64,000 nucleotides of DNA from Neocallimastix lanati (nom. inval.) (GCA_016946835.1 JACVTC010000182.1:62001-126000); one strand, 5' to 3'; numbered from the stretch's first letter, positions 33,840-45,778 are shown. Numbers and translations: made by a program. Notes: a model not told the origin generated them from the letters alone.

Positions 33840-34760
33840 TTAAATATTATATAATTTTTAATAAGAATATTTAGTAATAATTTTTATTATATTTAATATT
33901 AATGAAAGATTTTTATTAGAATATTTAATAATTATTTTTATTAGATTTGATATTAATAAAAGATTTTAATAAGAATATTTAATAATAATTTTTATTAGAT
34001 TTGATATTAATAAAAGAAATTAATAAGAATATTTAATAATAATTTTTGTTATATTTAATATTAATAAAAGATTTTTATTAGAATATTTAATAATTTTTAT
34101 TATATTTGATATTAATAAAAGATTTTAATAAGAATATTTAATAATAATTTTTATTATAAAAGATTTTAATAAGAATATTTAATAATAATTTTTATTATAT
34201 TTAATATTAATAAAAGATTTTATTAGAATATTTAATAATAGTTTTTATTATATTTGATATTAATAAAAGATTTTAATAAGAATATTTAATAAAAATTTTT
34301 ATTATATTTAATTTTAATAAAACAAATTAATAAGAATATTTAATAATAATTTTCATTATATTTGATATTAATAAAAGATTTTAATAAGAATATTTAATAA
34401 TAATTTTTATTATATTTAATATTAATAAAAGATTTTATTAGAATATTTAATAATAATTTTTATTATATTTGATATTAATAAAAAATATTTAATAATAGTA
34501 TTTATTATATTTAATATTAATAAAAGAAATTAATAAGAATATTTAATAATAATTTTTATTATATTTGATATTAATAAAAGAATATTTAATAATAATTTTT
34601 ATTATATTTTATATTAATAAAAGATTTTATTAAGATTATTTAATAATAATTTATATTATATTTGATATTAATAAAAAATTAATAATAATTTTTATTATAT
34701 TTGATACTAATAAAAGAATATTTAATAATAATTTTTATTATATTATTATTAAGAGTATTT
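33840..34760. repeat. AT-rich minisatellite, unit about 53 bp
   Basis: About 17 imperfect copies of a unit built from AAGAATATTTAATAATAA, TTTTTATTATATTTGATA and TTAATAAAAGATTTT. Unit lengths vary between about 45 and 57 bp through missing sub-words. No coding potential. Confidence 0.85.
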
Positions 34761-34840
34761 AATAAGAAATACAAGGTATTTAGTGACACCCCGTATTATT
34801 TTTCTGTTACGAAACAATGCTATATTAATAATTATTAAAG

Positions 34841-35470
34841 TCAGATACGATACCACCATGAAAATAAGATTTAGGTAAAAAATGTAGGTTAGAAATAATG
34901 TATAAATATTATTGGTTATAATAATTAAAATAATTTATATATAATTATTCAAATAATTATTTTTAAAATATGGTAATTCTTTTATCAAAATTAAAATAGA
35001 TAAATTATATTATTAATGATTCTATTATTATGATAATAAATTAATTCATCATTATTATTAATAAGTTTTATTTTATATTTTAAATATTATTTTGAAAATT
35101 ATATAGTTTTAGGAATTTATTATAAATATTGATAATTATATTTTATTTAAGAATAATATTTTAAATATTAATAGTTAAATATATTTAATAATGAAATTGT
35201 ATTTTTAAATAAAGTTATATGGAAATTAATAGTTTAAGAGATATGTTTAATAAAAATATAATTTTAAATAATTATTTTAACAATTATATAAAATTAAGAA
35301 AATGTAATAATAAATATTTATATATATGTAAAGATAAAATAATAAAAATAAATAAAGAATATATATTATTATAAAACATTATTATTATGAATTATTTTCT
35401 TATGATTTATTAGAATATATTATTGTGTCATAATTCACTAAAGAAACGACCAACTAAATTAATAACTCGA
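34841..35470 (+). repeat. Degraded LTR9-like copy
   Basis: The AGATACGATACCACC start and a later GAATATATTATTGTGTCATAATTC word align with LTR9 copies at 23259 and 60732. The right end is unclear. It is followed by a broken tRNA-Asn. Confidence 0.45.
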
Positions 35471-35495
35471 TATGGAATATTTTAAATGTTCTGTA

Positions 35496-35526
35496 TTACG
35501 CGCTAGACAATTGCGCTATAAGAGCT
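35496..35526 (-). pseudogene. 5' part of a tRNA-Asn gene (tRNA relic)
   Basis: The reverse complement reads AGCTCTTATAGCGCAATTG then TCTAGCGCG, matching the first 28 or so bases of tRNA-Asn (acceptor strand and D arm, A box) with a few changes. The anticodon, T arm and B box are missing. Seventeen bases upstream, after TATTCCTTGACTTCTTC, an LTR9-like start (TAATGTGTGACCACTAT) begins at about 35544, the same spacing as at the intact tRNA-Asn genes. Confidence 0.65.
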
Positions 35527-35820
35527 ATTCCTTGACTTCTTCTAATGTGTGACCACTATAAATATAATACTTTTTTTATATATATATATATATGAAAATC
35601 GAATTTTAAAAAGATATTATCAATAATGAAATATTTAATTTCAATTGATCGATTACTGAATTTCATTTTGAATTCTATTAATATTGAGATAATAATTTTA
35701 TATCACGAATAATAATTAAGTACTTTAAAAAAAAAAAAAAAAACTGTTCATATCATTGGGGGAAAAAAATAGGTACTCTTAGAAGGACTTAAATATTTTT
35801 TATAAAATAAAAAAAAGAAA

Positions 35821-35894
35821 CACTCACGGCGGGACTTGAACCCGCAATCTTCAGATTAGAAGTCTGACGCCCTATCCGATTAGGCTACGCGAGC
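35821..35894 (-). tRNA. tRNA-Arg(TCT), copy 3
   Basis: 74 nt, identical in all stems and anticodon to copy 2. It lies 14 nt downstream of tRNA-Asn. The 3' flank carries the CATTGGGGGAAAAAAATA patch and the LTR5-like piece (about 35600-35705), as in copies 1 and 2. Confidence 0.95.
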
Positions 35895-35908
35895 ATTTTA
35901 GAATGAAA

Positions 35909-35982
35909 CGCTCCTAGGTGGGCTTGAACCACCAACCTCTCGGTTAACAGCCGAACGCGCTAGCCAATTGCGCCATAAGAGC
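35909..35982 (-). tRNA. tRNA-Asn(GTT), copy 3
   Basis: 74 nt with perfect T stem. The 5' flank on the plus strand reads TATTCCATGATG, then (after the LTR3 insert) TGAATG. This 18-bp flank supplies all target-site repeats found in the stack to its right: TGATG at -8 to -12, TGAA at -13 to -16, GAATG at -14 to -18. Confidence 0.95.
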
Positions 35983-35994
35983 TATTCCATGATG

Positions 35995-37291
35995 TGTAAA
36001 AGGTATGTTTATTATTAACTAAAATAACGAATAATAACTAAATCTAAATGTTGAAATTACAACTGAATTAAATTTCAATTTCAATTAATTTCAATTAAAA
36101 TTATTAAAAACAAAATAATTAATAAAAACTTATAATTCATTAATTATTCTTTAAATTTTATTTATTTTATAATATTATAAGTTATTTGATCATCTTAGGA
36201 CCAGCTTAGGCCTACTGATTCTAATGATATCATATTAAACTTAAATATTATTAATAAATAAAATATTTATTAACATGAATCATTTGGTCATGTCATCCTT
36301 GATTCATAAATTAATGTTTATGTATTAATTTATGTTATATTGATTTAATTAATTATTAATTATTAATTACTATATTAAATATTTAAATTTAATATTATAT
36401 TATATATATTAGCTAATATATTAGATTAAAAAATATAATTTATTTATATTAAACATATTCTTATACTAAATATTATTATTATCAACTTTATATTATTATT
36501 ATCAATATTCTCAAACCTACAAAGTATAAAAAGAAAATTCAAATTTATCTTTTTGTTCTTTGTAAGGTTATAGTTAACCTATTATAATATAACTATATAT
36601 TTTTATTAATAAATAAAAATTTTTATCATATCAAACCAATTATTAGTTTTAATTAAGTGTTAAATTAACAAATTTAACTTTATAACTCTTTTATTTTAGT
36701 AATTTACTTATATCTATATAGTTATATTATATAGATATATCAACCTGATTCCTCGTTAAATTCAATCTGTTTACTTTTTAACACTAAAGGCTAAGATAAC
36801 TTAACACCTCTCTATTCGAGTTGTTAATAATAAACACTAAATTAATTAATTCAATAACTATTACTTCTTAATTACACTAGAATATAGCGCAGCACTTTAT
36901 AACTCTATTTGTTATCAGTTACTGGGCTTACACTGCGTAATATATTTTATTTAATAATTATATTTTATTTATTAATATTAATATTTATAATAACAATTTA
37001 CGTTAATAGTAACGCTAGTGCGTCACAGTTACAAGTTCAATTATTATTTATACATGTCAATAATATTATGATTGGTAAATAATTTAATTTAACTTAGTTT
37101 ACTAATCACTAAATAAAATATATTTAAATAAGTATTTAACTATATAATTAATTATAAAATAATAAAATTTAATGTACGAAAATAACAAAAGATTTTATTT
37201 GATTAGCCGAAATTGCTAGCTGTTTAGAGATACGTTACGTAACCAAAGAACTATCATTGGATAGGCTTGAAGTTACCATGTATCTGTTACA
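35995..37291 (-). repeat. Solo LTR3, copy 2, directly upstream of tRNA-Asn copy 3
   Basis: Perfect TGATG repeats at 35990-35994 and 37292-37296. Length 557 bp without the nested F4 and its CTAAA duplicate, the same as copy 1. Inserted 8-12 bp from the tRNA 5' end, making it the innermost and so probably the youngest member of this stack. Confidence 0.85.
36049..36783 (+). repeat. F4 LTR nested in LTR3, 67 bp from tRNA-Asn copy 3
   Basis: 735 bp, TGTTGAAATTACAACTG to TTACTTTTTAACA, flanked by perfect CTAAA repeats (36044-36048, 36784-36788). TATA-like CAAAGTATAAAAAG near 36528 is followed by CTTTGTAAGG, as in the other F4 copies. Confidence 0.85.
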
Positions 37292-37302
37292 TGATGTGAA
37301 TG

Positions 37303-38167
37303 TGTAAGAAATAATAATAAATTTTTAAATTTTAATTATTATTTCTTATTATGTATTAAATACTTAATAATTAGAAATACATTATTTTTACATTATCATT
37401 ATTTATTTTGTAACAATGTACTATAACTATTACATGCAAAATTATTTAAAAATTAGGAGTAGTTAACCAATTATTAGTTAAACTTAATAATTAAAATTTT
37501 ATTAATATTAGTTAATATTTATTCGTTATAATTGTTATTTAAATGTTTAGACATAATCAAAAATTATTTAAAATTTTTCATAACAAAAAATTTTTTCTAA
37601 ATTTGGACAAATTTTTTCAATTTTTAATTTTTTTTATTTATTATTTTGGACATTTAATTAAAATTATTTATTATAAAAATAATTAGAAAATCGATCTTTA
37701 AGGTTTTCCCGAATACTGATTGGTATCGGTTTTACTTATTGATCCGATGATTAATATATTTAGAATATTAATCGAAACTTATTTAGGTTTTTCTTTTAAT
37801 CTTTTCCTAAATAAGAAATTTGTTAAGATTAGACAATATTTAATTTAAAATTTTGAAAAAGTATAAATAGAGACTCTTAAGTTCTTTTAGAAATTAAGAG
37901 TTATTATTATAAGAAAAATAATAATAACAATAAAATTTTACAAATTAATAGCAATAAATTTATTCTTTTTTAATCTTAAAATAAATTTTATTTATTATTT
38001 TTTTTTAAAAAAAATAAATTAAATTTATTTAAATTTTCTTATAATAAACTCGATTTATTTTAATAAAACAAATTTAAATTTCTCAATTTTAGTTAATAAT
38101 AATATTATTAATATAAAATTGTAGTTTAGAAATTGATATAAAAGAATTTTTATTTCAATTTCTAACA
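37303..38167 (+). repeat. F1-family solo LTR in the stack of tRNA copy 3
   Basis: 865 bp, TGTAAGAAATAATAAT to ATTTCTAACA. Perfect GAATG repeats at 37298-37302 and 38168-38172; the right copy overlaps the TG start of E2. F1 signature: TAATCTTTTCCTAAATAAG, then GTATAAATAGAGACTC and the hairpin-like CTTAAG...TTAAGAG. Confidence 0.8.
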
Positions 38168-38170
38168 GAA

Positions 38171-39145
38171 TGATAAATAACAAAATTATTAAATTAAAAT
38201 ATATAATAAAAAACAAATTCTTGTCTAACTTAACCCAAAAATTAATCCATTCTAAAAAAAAATTAAATCCATATTTAAGAAAAATTAATTAAATAAAAAT
38301 AATTAAAATAAAATAATAATAAATTAATTAATCATTAATAATTTTAATTTAAAACTAAAATAAATTAATAAATGATATTTTTCTAAAACTCCAAATAAAC
38401 AAAATAATAAACAAATTTAATAAATTATAAATAACAAATAAACAAACTTATAAACATCGCAAAATTAAAATTAAATAGTTAAATAATTTTTTAAGTAACT
38501 TTTATTTAAAATAATGATTATTTTATTTATTTTATAACTCAACTTTTATAAACAAATTGTAATTAAAATAACATTTTAAAACTCATCTTTATTAACATTT
38601 TAATTGTAAATATTGTTTAATTTAATAATAAATTATTCTTTATTTCTCTTTTATTAATTTTATTATTTTTAATGTAAATAGTTTAAAATCAAAGAAAAAT
38701 ATAAAAACATGTAAATAATTCTTATAAATTATTCTTTATTATTAATTATTTAATAAATTATTATAGATATTTTATTAGTTTTTAATAATCAATTTTTATG
38801 ATTATTAATTATTTTGATAAATTATTATATATTTTATTAGTTATTAATAATCAATTTTATTATTAAAATTTAAAATAAATTAGTATAAATAATAAGTATT
38901 TCATTTTATTATTTTATTAGTTTTAACAATTATTTTATTAATTTAAACAAAATTAATTATTAAATAAATAAAGATTAATATTAAAATAAAAATAAATTTT
39001 TTTAATAAAACATTTTTGTGTTTAATAATAAAACATATTTATTTTTTTTTTTAAATTTCTTAAATCAATTTTATTCAGTATTTATCCCTTTATTCACTTC
39101 TACAAAATTTAATTTTTGTAGATTAAGAATATTAGGTATAAATCA
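38171..39145 (+). repeat. 5' LTR7 of E2
   Basis: 975 bp, TGATAAATAACAAAATT to TTAGGTATAAATCA. The TATA and start region is not obvious by eye. Followed by the primer-binding site TGGTGGAGAATCC. Confidence 0.85.
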
Positions 39146-39146
39146 A

Positions 39147-39159
39147 TGGTGGAGAATCC
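39147..39159 (+). promoter_or_regulatory. Primer-binding site of E2
   Basis: TGGTGGAGAATCC one base after the LTR end, identical to that of E1. A GTAAGT donor-like word follows at about 39176 in both elements. Confidence 0.6.
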
Positions 39160-39449
39160 TCTTGTTGCCTCGGTGGTAAGTAAAATTTTTTTTTTAGTTT
39201 AATATTAGAATAAGCCTAGTTATTCAATGGTAATATTAAACAATAATTAATACAATAAATTAGTCTAGTTTTAGAATAACTCTAAATTATTCATAGTAAT
39301 AGACTCAAATAAATTTATCTTAATAATATGCAAATAAAATATTATAGCAATAAATTATTATAAATTAAAGTTATTAATATAAATTAATCAACAAATAATA
39401 TACATTAAATAAACTGCAAATTAAATTAAATTTATCTTTAATAATTAAA

Positions 39450-39482
<33 letters not shown>

Positions 39483-39640
39483 TTTTTTAAAGATAATTAA
39501 ATAGTATTCATATTATTCAATTTAATTAAATAATAAAGTATATATTATAAGTAATAAATAATAATAATAATAAAATTTATTAGTAAAATTTTAATAAAAA
39601 AAAAAAAATTTATTAGAAAAATTTTAATATAAAAAATTTT

Positions 39641-39644
<4 letters not shown>

Positions 39645-39721
<77 letters not shown>
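39645..39721. repeat. Poly-A plus (TA)n tract in the E2 leader
   Basis: About 45 A followed by about 16 TA units, at the same leader position as the AT tract of E1. Confidence 0.85.
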
Positions 39722-39727
<6 letters not shown>

Positions 39728-39793
39728 AAATAAAACAGAAGAACTTTAAGAAGTTCTATTATAAAATTATTATTTATTTTTCAAAAAAGAATA

Positions 39794-39990
39794 TTGTTGC
39801 TTTAGAAGCAATAATATAAGTAAAATAATAAGTGGTTTCCGTGATTAGTTTATTCTTTCACAGTCGGCGCGCTGGGAAGCTCTGAACTATTCTACAAACG
39901 TATAAACGTGTAGGAGAATCACTGGTACGAGTAGTACATGACGCCTGAGCAAGTGGGCAAGCTGGCTACGAGTATACTACCTACTTATTA
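39794..39990 (+). ncRNA. Conserved structured RNA block A in the E2 leader
   Basis: Counterpart of E1 25669-25861. The TTTAGAA loop is now closed by TTGTTGC/GCAATAA. The closing helix is AATAAGT (39827-39833) with ACTTATT (39983-39989). CAGT (39861-39864) pairs with ACTG (39921-39924). The inner helix is ATTCTAC with GTAG..AGAAT (39889-39919). GGCG (39866-39869) pairs with CGCC (39942-39945). The loops and linkers CAGTCGGCGCGCTGG, AAGCTCTGAACTA and GGGCAAGCTG are kept while stems change, which is the pattern expected of a selected RNA fold. Confidence 0.6.
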
Positions 39991-40304
39991 CTTATATTAT
40001 TGGAAAATCGTAATTAATATTCTTTTGAGAATTATTAATAATAAATATTTATAATTTAACTTTTTATTCTTCTTTAAATATTCAAATAATAAAAATTTAT
40101 AAATACCATTATACTACTTAACCTTTTATTTTTTTTTTTTTTTTTCTAGGATATTATTGTATAAAATATTTTTTTAAAAAAAAAAAAAAAAAAATAATAA
40201 ATAAATAAATATATAATAAAAAAAAAAAATAAAATTAGAAAACAATAAAATTTAAATTAAGGAAAACAAATAAAGAAAAAAAAAAAAAAAAAAAAAAGTA
40301 TTTT

Positions 40305-40560
40305 TTTTAGTTGGAGGAACTGCTTCTGTTCTCTTGACTGATTGATACTTATAGTAGGAATCTCTTACCCTTAATACTTGTGTATTATTGCAGTAAGAGC
40401 TAACGGACTGTAGAATAAGAATCAATACGGGGGAGTAGGCGCTGATTATAAGTAGAGATCTACGTTAGGTGTAGACGTAGTGTAAAACTCCTATAATCAG
40501 TGGGACCAAACGTCGTATTATTCTACAACCGTACTATAAGGACGGGAAATCATTCAAGAT
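40305..40560 (+). ncRNA. Structured RNA block B in the E2 leader, uninterrupted
   Basis: Same as the two E1 parts joined without LTR11. It runs from TTGGAGGAACTGCTTC through CGGGGGAGTAGGCGCTG to CTATAAGGACGGG, about 85 bp upstream of the gag ATG at 40646. Nearly identical to E1 over about 250 bp, far better kept than the rest of the leader. Confidence 0.6.
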
Positions 40561-40645
40561 AAACTAAAGATAATAAGAATTAATAATTTTAGAAAAATTA
40601 CTACTACTACTAATAATAATAATTAACAAAAAAAAAAAAAAAAAA

Positions 40646-41570
40646 ATGGAAACAACTACCAAAGCTATTACTTTTAGTAGATTACCAATATTAGGTGAAG
40701 AAAAAGTCCAATATGAAGAATGGAAATTCGCTTTTGAAAATTGGTGTCGAAAATATAAAATTGAAAACGAAGAAAAGAATGAATATTTAATTGCCGTAAC
40801 TAGATAAAGCAAGAACTATTGTTATAAATTCTTTAAATAAAACACAAGCTGACTCTTATGAAATAATCTTAGAAAACTTAAAGAAAAGATTTAAACCTTG
40901 TACGCCAAAGAATGTAAAATTTTTGGAAATATCAACATTAACCATTAAGAAAGGTGAAAAAGTTTCAGACTTCGATACAAAATTCTTACAACTCTTAAAT
41001 CAATTACAATTAGATGGAAAGGATTATATTAGTACTCCATACTACATAAATGCATTTAGAAACTGGTCTAAAATGTATGAGTATTTGTTAGAATCAGAAC
41101 CTACTAAATTATGTGATGCAATGGAAATAACTTCAAAAAAGGAAAAAATGCTTAAACTTCTTGAAGACAATAAACCAAAATCTAAAACTCAATTCTCAAA
41201 TGTAAAGAAGAATCTAAATAACACTAATAATAACAATAATAAAAATACTAATTTTAGATCTTTTAACACTAATTATTACAATAAAATCCCTTTTGTCTCT
41301 AATACTAGGACTAATGAAAATTTCAGTTATAATAATAAATTTAGAAACAATAACAACAATTTTACTACAAATAAAAATTTTTACAACCCTGTAGAATTCA
41401 ATAAAGGAGTCGAACAGAGAAGAGCAACTTTAAAAGGTTCTCAATTCACTGATAAAGAACTAGATGATATAACAAAAAAATTATCCGATTTAAAAATCAA
41501 CCTATGCATAAATTGTCAGCGTATTGGTCACATTGTTGAAGAATGTCCAGAATTAAACCATTTAAATTAG
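40646..41570 (+). pseudogene. Gag part of E2 with zinc knuckle
   Basis: Begins METTTKAITFSRLPILG, matching E1 gag. A capsid-like domain (FLEISTLTIKKGEKVSDFDT, YYINAFRNWSKMYEYLLESE) is followed by an Asn-rich spacer and a CCHC zinc knuckle, CINCQRIGHIVEECPE, near 41505-41555, expected to bind element RNA. Fossil. Confidence 0.75.
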
Positions 41571-41579
41571 TTATCGGGA

Positions 41580-42935
41580 GTACGCAATCTCCCGAGATAA
41601 ATAAAATTGCAACAAACAACTATGATCAAGAAAATACTATAGAATATGAAGGAAACAATAATTATATGATTAATGCAGCCCAAAAGAGAAAATCACTAAG
41701 TAAGAATGCATTGGATAAAAATAAAATATCACCAAGTAATAAATCTATAGTAAAACCTTCCATTCTAAATCAACCAAATATAAAAGCTGTTAAACAACAG
41801 AAGAAAGCCATTAGAGATAAAAGAAGAAGAGAAATTACAAATGATATAGAAGACATGGATTTATCTAATAATAATATTACGCATGAAGAATCTAATAATA
41901 ATAGTGAAAGTGTTCGTGCAACCAATTTTGACAAACCCCAACCCAATACTCCTAATGAAAATAATTATCAAGATAATAATTCAAATACTATACCAGAAAA
42001 AGTTAAAACAAAAGGTAAGCGAAACATGACCGAAATACAAATGTTAAAACCTGAAAATAAATTCAATATTTTGGAAGAAGCCAATAACTTATATCCTAAA
42101 ATAAGTATAACACAATTATTATCAGCATGTCCATCCATACGAAAAGATCTAGAACAAGGTTGTAAACCACGAGTTGAGAAAATACTTTATACTATTCAAA
42201 ATTTAAATATTCCTATATTATGTGGAAAAATTGGAAACAAATCATTCAAAATACTTTTCGACACAGGTGCAAATGTTAACATCATAACTAAAAATTCACT
42301 TGAAGAACTAGAAAATGTAATCATTAATAATTGTGACCTTTCTGAAACTATTACAATTGCCGATGGTACAATACTCCATACTAATTCTTATATAAATTTA
42401 AAATTAACTATAAATAATAACTTAACTGTGAATGAAAAATTCTACATAATAGATTATACAAATCCATTCTTTAATATTATATTAGGAAGAGGTATACAAA
42501 AGAAGTACAGACTCTACATTGATCCAGATGATGATTGCTTATATCAAAAAACAAAAAAAGGAATTAAAAGAATAACTGAAATATATAATAACCATACTTC
42601 TTTAAAGACACCTATGTGTAATGCAATAATAATAGAAAAGAATAAAGGTATCGGAAGTACTCTTTTGCAAAAGGAGGAAGACAAATTAGAACACCCAATT
42701 TGTTGTTTAAGTAGGACATTGTCAATCAACTATAACAAACCAATAAAATTTATAACTGATTATAAGTCACTTTTAGGTTTGCTCAAGAAAAATATTCCTA
42801 ACAACAATAGACATGCTCGTTGGATAGAACAATTCAATAAATACAAAACCAACCTAGTTTATCAAAAAAGAAAAAGAAATCGTTTCGATGATGCACTTTC
42901 AAGACTATCATCAAAAGACTCTGAAACAACACTTT
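41580..42935 (+). pseudogene. Protease and RNase H-like parts of E2
   Basis: An Asn/Lys-rich spacer, then RNMTEIQMLKPENKFNI and SITQLLSACPSIRKDLE (also in E1). The aspartic protease follows with LFDTGANVNIITKNSLEEL and NIILGRGIQKKYRLYIDP, and then an RNase H-like end with KFITDYKSLLGLLKK and DDALSRLSSKDSE. Fossil; fewer pol parts than in E1. Confidence 0.75.
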
Positions 42936-43068
42936 AGTTCTTGAAGATCCACAAACAGGAAAACTCCTTAAAAGAAATGTTCATATAAAAAAATGTTTTT
43001 TTCCTTATGTACTACAAGAAAATGATATAACTTCAAGGGTCGAAGTTGACTCTTAAGGGCCGAGAAAT

Positions 43069-44042
43069 TGATAAATAACAAAATTATTAAATTAAAATAA
43101 ATAATAAAAAACAAATTCTTGTCTAACTTAACCCAAAAATTAATCCATTCTAAAAAAAAATTAAATCCATATTTAAGAAAAATTAATTAAATAAAAATAA
43201 TTAAAATAAAATAATAATAAATTAATTAATCATTAATAATTTTAATTAAAAACTAAAATAAATTAATAAATGATATTTTTCTAAAACTCCAAATAAACAA
43301 AATAATAAACAAATTTAATAAATTATAAATAACAAATAAACAAACTTATAAACATCGCAAAATTAAAATTAAATAGTTAAATAATTTTTTAAGTTACTTT
43401 TATTTAAAATAATGATTATTTTATTTATTTTATAACTCAACTTTTATAAACAAATTGTAATTAAAATAACATTTTAAAACTCATCTTTATTAACATTTTA
43501 ATTGTAAATATTGTTTAATTTAATAATAAATTATTCTTTATTTCTCTTTTATTAATTTTATTATTTTTAATGTAAATAGTTTAAAATCAAAGAAAAATAT
43601 AAAAACATGTAAATAATTCTTATAAATTATTCTTTATTATTAATTATTTAATAAATTATTATAGATATTTTATTAGTTTTTAATAATCAATTTTTATGAT
43701 TATTAATTATTTTGATAAATTATTATATATTTTATTAGTTATTAATAATCAATTTTATTATTAAAATTTAAAATAAATTAGTATAAATAATAAGTATTTC
43801 ATTTTATTATTTTATTAGTTTTAACAATTATTTTATTAATTTAAACAAAATTAATTATTAAATAAATAAAGATTAATATTAAAATAAAAATAAATTTTTT
43901 TAATAAAACATTTTTGTGTTTAATAATAAAACATATTTATTTTTTTTTTAAATTTCTTAAATCAATTTTATTCAGTATTTATCCTTTTATTCACTTCTAC
44001 AAAATTTAATTTTTGTAGATTAAGAATATTAGGTATAAATCA
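43069..44042 (+). repeat. 3' LTR7 of E2
   Basis: 974 bp, nearly identical to 38171-39145. Purine tract GGGCCGAGAAAT immediately before. Confidence 0.9.
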
Positions 44043-44048
44043 TGAATG

Positions 44049-45773
44049 TGTAAGAATCTATAATTATTTTTAACAAAATAATTATATTTTCTTAGTGCTA
44101 AAGTTTTTAGATAATTTGGTCTTAACGATTAGGTCAAGATGCCAAATTATAGTAATTAATTAATAATTTAATTTTATTCTTATTTAAAATATTGTTATTA
44201 GTAAATTTTATGAATAAGTTTTTTATTTAAAATATAAATTTTATTTAATCTTAATAATATTTTATTACATTATTATTTTATATAATTATTACTAAAATTT
44301 ATATTACAATAATCCTACAAAGGATTAATCAAAAGATTTAAACATGTATTTATATAAAATAATTAATTATTAAAATATTAATTATTAATATGAATATGTA
44401 ATAGTATTAATAAAAGTTTGATATTGATAATATAAAGTAAGATAGTAATATAAATATTTAATATAAATAAAATATAAGAATATAATATGTAGAAATTAAT
44501 TTAATATGACAATCACGTGTTTACATTATTTAATATATATTAATTTCAATATGTTAATAATATTTAGTAATTAGTTGGCCTAGACTAATTCCTAAATATT
44601 TTAATAAAGTTAATTTAATAATAATTATTATATTATTATTTTTTAATATTGAAATTCAAATAACTGAATTATTGAAATTGAAATTGAAATTCAGTTATTA
44701 TCTTAACACTTAGTTAGGTTATAATTAATATAACTTTTATTTAACTCATATTTCATTTATACACCTAATTATAATTAATAATTTATTTTATTATATATTA
44801 AAATTTTATTTAGTTTAATATTTAAAATTTATTTAATTAAATAATTTTTATACATTTAAAATAATATTAAATTTATTTAATTATTCACTTAATTATTAAA
44901 TTTATTAGTTTTAGTTTTCTCTCACTTATTAAATCATAAACTAAAACACTATTCTGTATTCTATCATGTATTCCGTATTGTATTAATCATGTATTTTATT
45001 ATTAATGTATTGTTTTATATTTTTTATGTAAAGTTCTATAAAATAGAACTAAATAGATTAAATTTTAAATTTTATGATCGAAATAATTTTCATTATTTTA
45101 TTCTTTTATTTTCGATCATTATATTAGATTAAGTAATCGGTTAATTAAGGTTTTTCCAATTACTTCTTAAAAGTAATCGGTTTTACTTAATTAACGCTAT
45201 GATCGATATGGATAGAATATCCATCAAAAAACTTATCTAGGTTTTTCTTCTAGTCTTTTCCTAGATAAGAGATTTGTTAAGATTAGAACCCCTTTTGATT
45301 TTAACCTTATTTTGACAAAAAAGTATAAATAAGGCTCTTGAGTTCTCTTTGAGAAATCAAGAGTTATTATTATAACAATTATAATATAATAATAATAACA
45401 ATAGTTTTAACATTTAAAATTTCCAATAAATAATAAAACAAATTATTTTAATAAAACAGATTTTATAATTAAAACTTTTCTTTATCAATTTTAGTGTTTC
45501 GTCTATTATAATTCGTTATAATAAACTCGAAAATTAGAAAGAACCATAGGTAAGTATGATTCTTTTCTAAACCTTTAATATTAGCAGTTAGAGCTAATAT
45601 TAATGATTAATAATTTAATTATAATTTAAATTAATGAATATTTAATATGGAGTTAAATAAATTATAAATAATATTTAAATGAATAAATATTATATAATTA
45701 AATAAAGTTATAATTATAACTTTAACTAAGAAAATATAATTATTTTATTTAAAAATAATTATAGATTCTTACA
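44049..45773 (+). repeat. Second composite F1 LTR with two facing starts
   Basis: Plus-sense F1 start TGTAAGAATCTATAATT at 44049, F1 promoter signature near 45325 (GTATAAATAAGGCTCTTGA), then a switch at about 45600-45630 to a minus-sense F1 start that ends ATAGATTCTTACA at 45773. One pair of GAATG repeats flanks the whole (44044-44048, 45774-45778). Same architecture as 20637-22319. An F4 LTR is nested at 44096-44708. Confidence 0.7.
44096..44708 (-). repeat. Nested F4 LTR 47 bp inside the composite F1
   Basis: 613 bp with perfect CTTAG repeats (44091-44095, 44709-44713), the same word and same F1 position as at 20685. Reverse complement starts TGTTAAGATAATAACTG. Confidence 0.85.
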
Positions 45774-45778
45774 GAATG

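Larger units (their letters stand above)
38171..44042 (+). mobile_element. Ty3/gypsy element E2 with near-identical LTR7s
   Basis: 5' LTR7 38171-39145, primer-binding site 39147-39159, leader with structured blocks, gag from 40646, protease about 42230-42540, an RNase H-like part about 42680-42920, purine tract and 3' LTR7 43069-44042. The two LTRs are 975 and 974 bp and differ at only a handful of sites by eye, so the insertion is recent. TGAA flanks both sides (pre-insertion tRNA flank on the left, 44043-44046 on the right). It looks broken and lacks the full set of pol parts. Confidence 0.85.

Noticed and set aside
33840-34760. Possible CRISPR-like array
   Set aside because: Units are contiguous diverged minisatellite repeats without unique spacers, in a eukaryotic genome.
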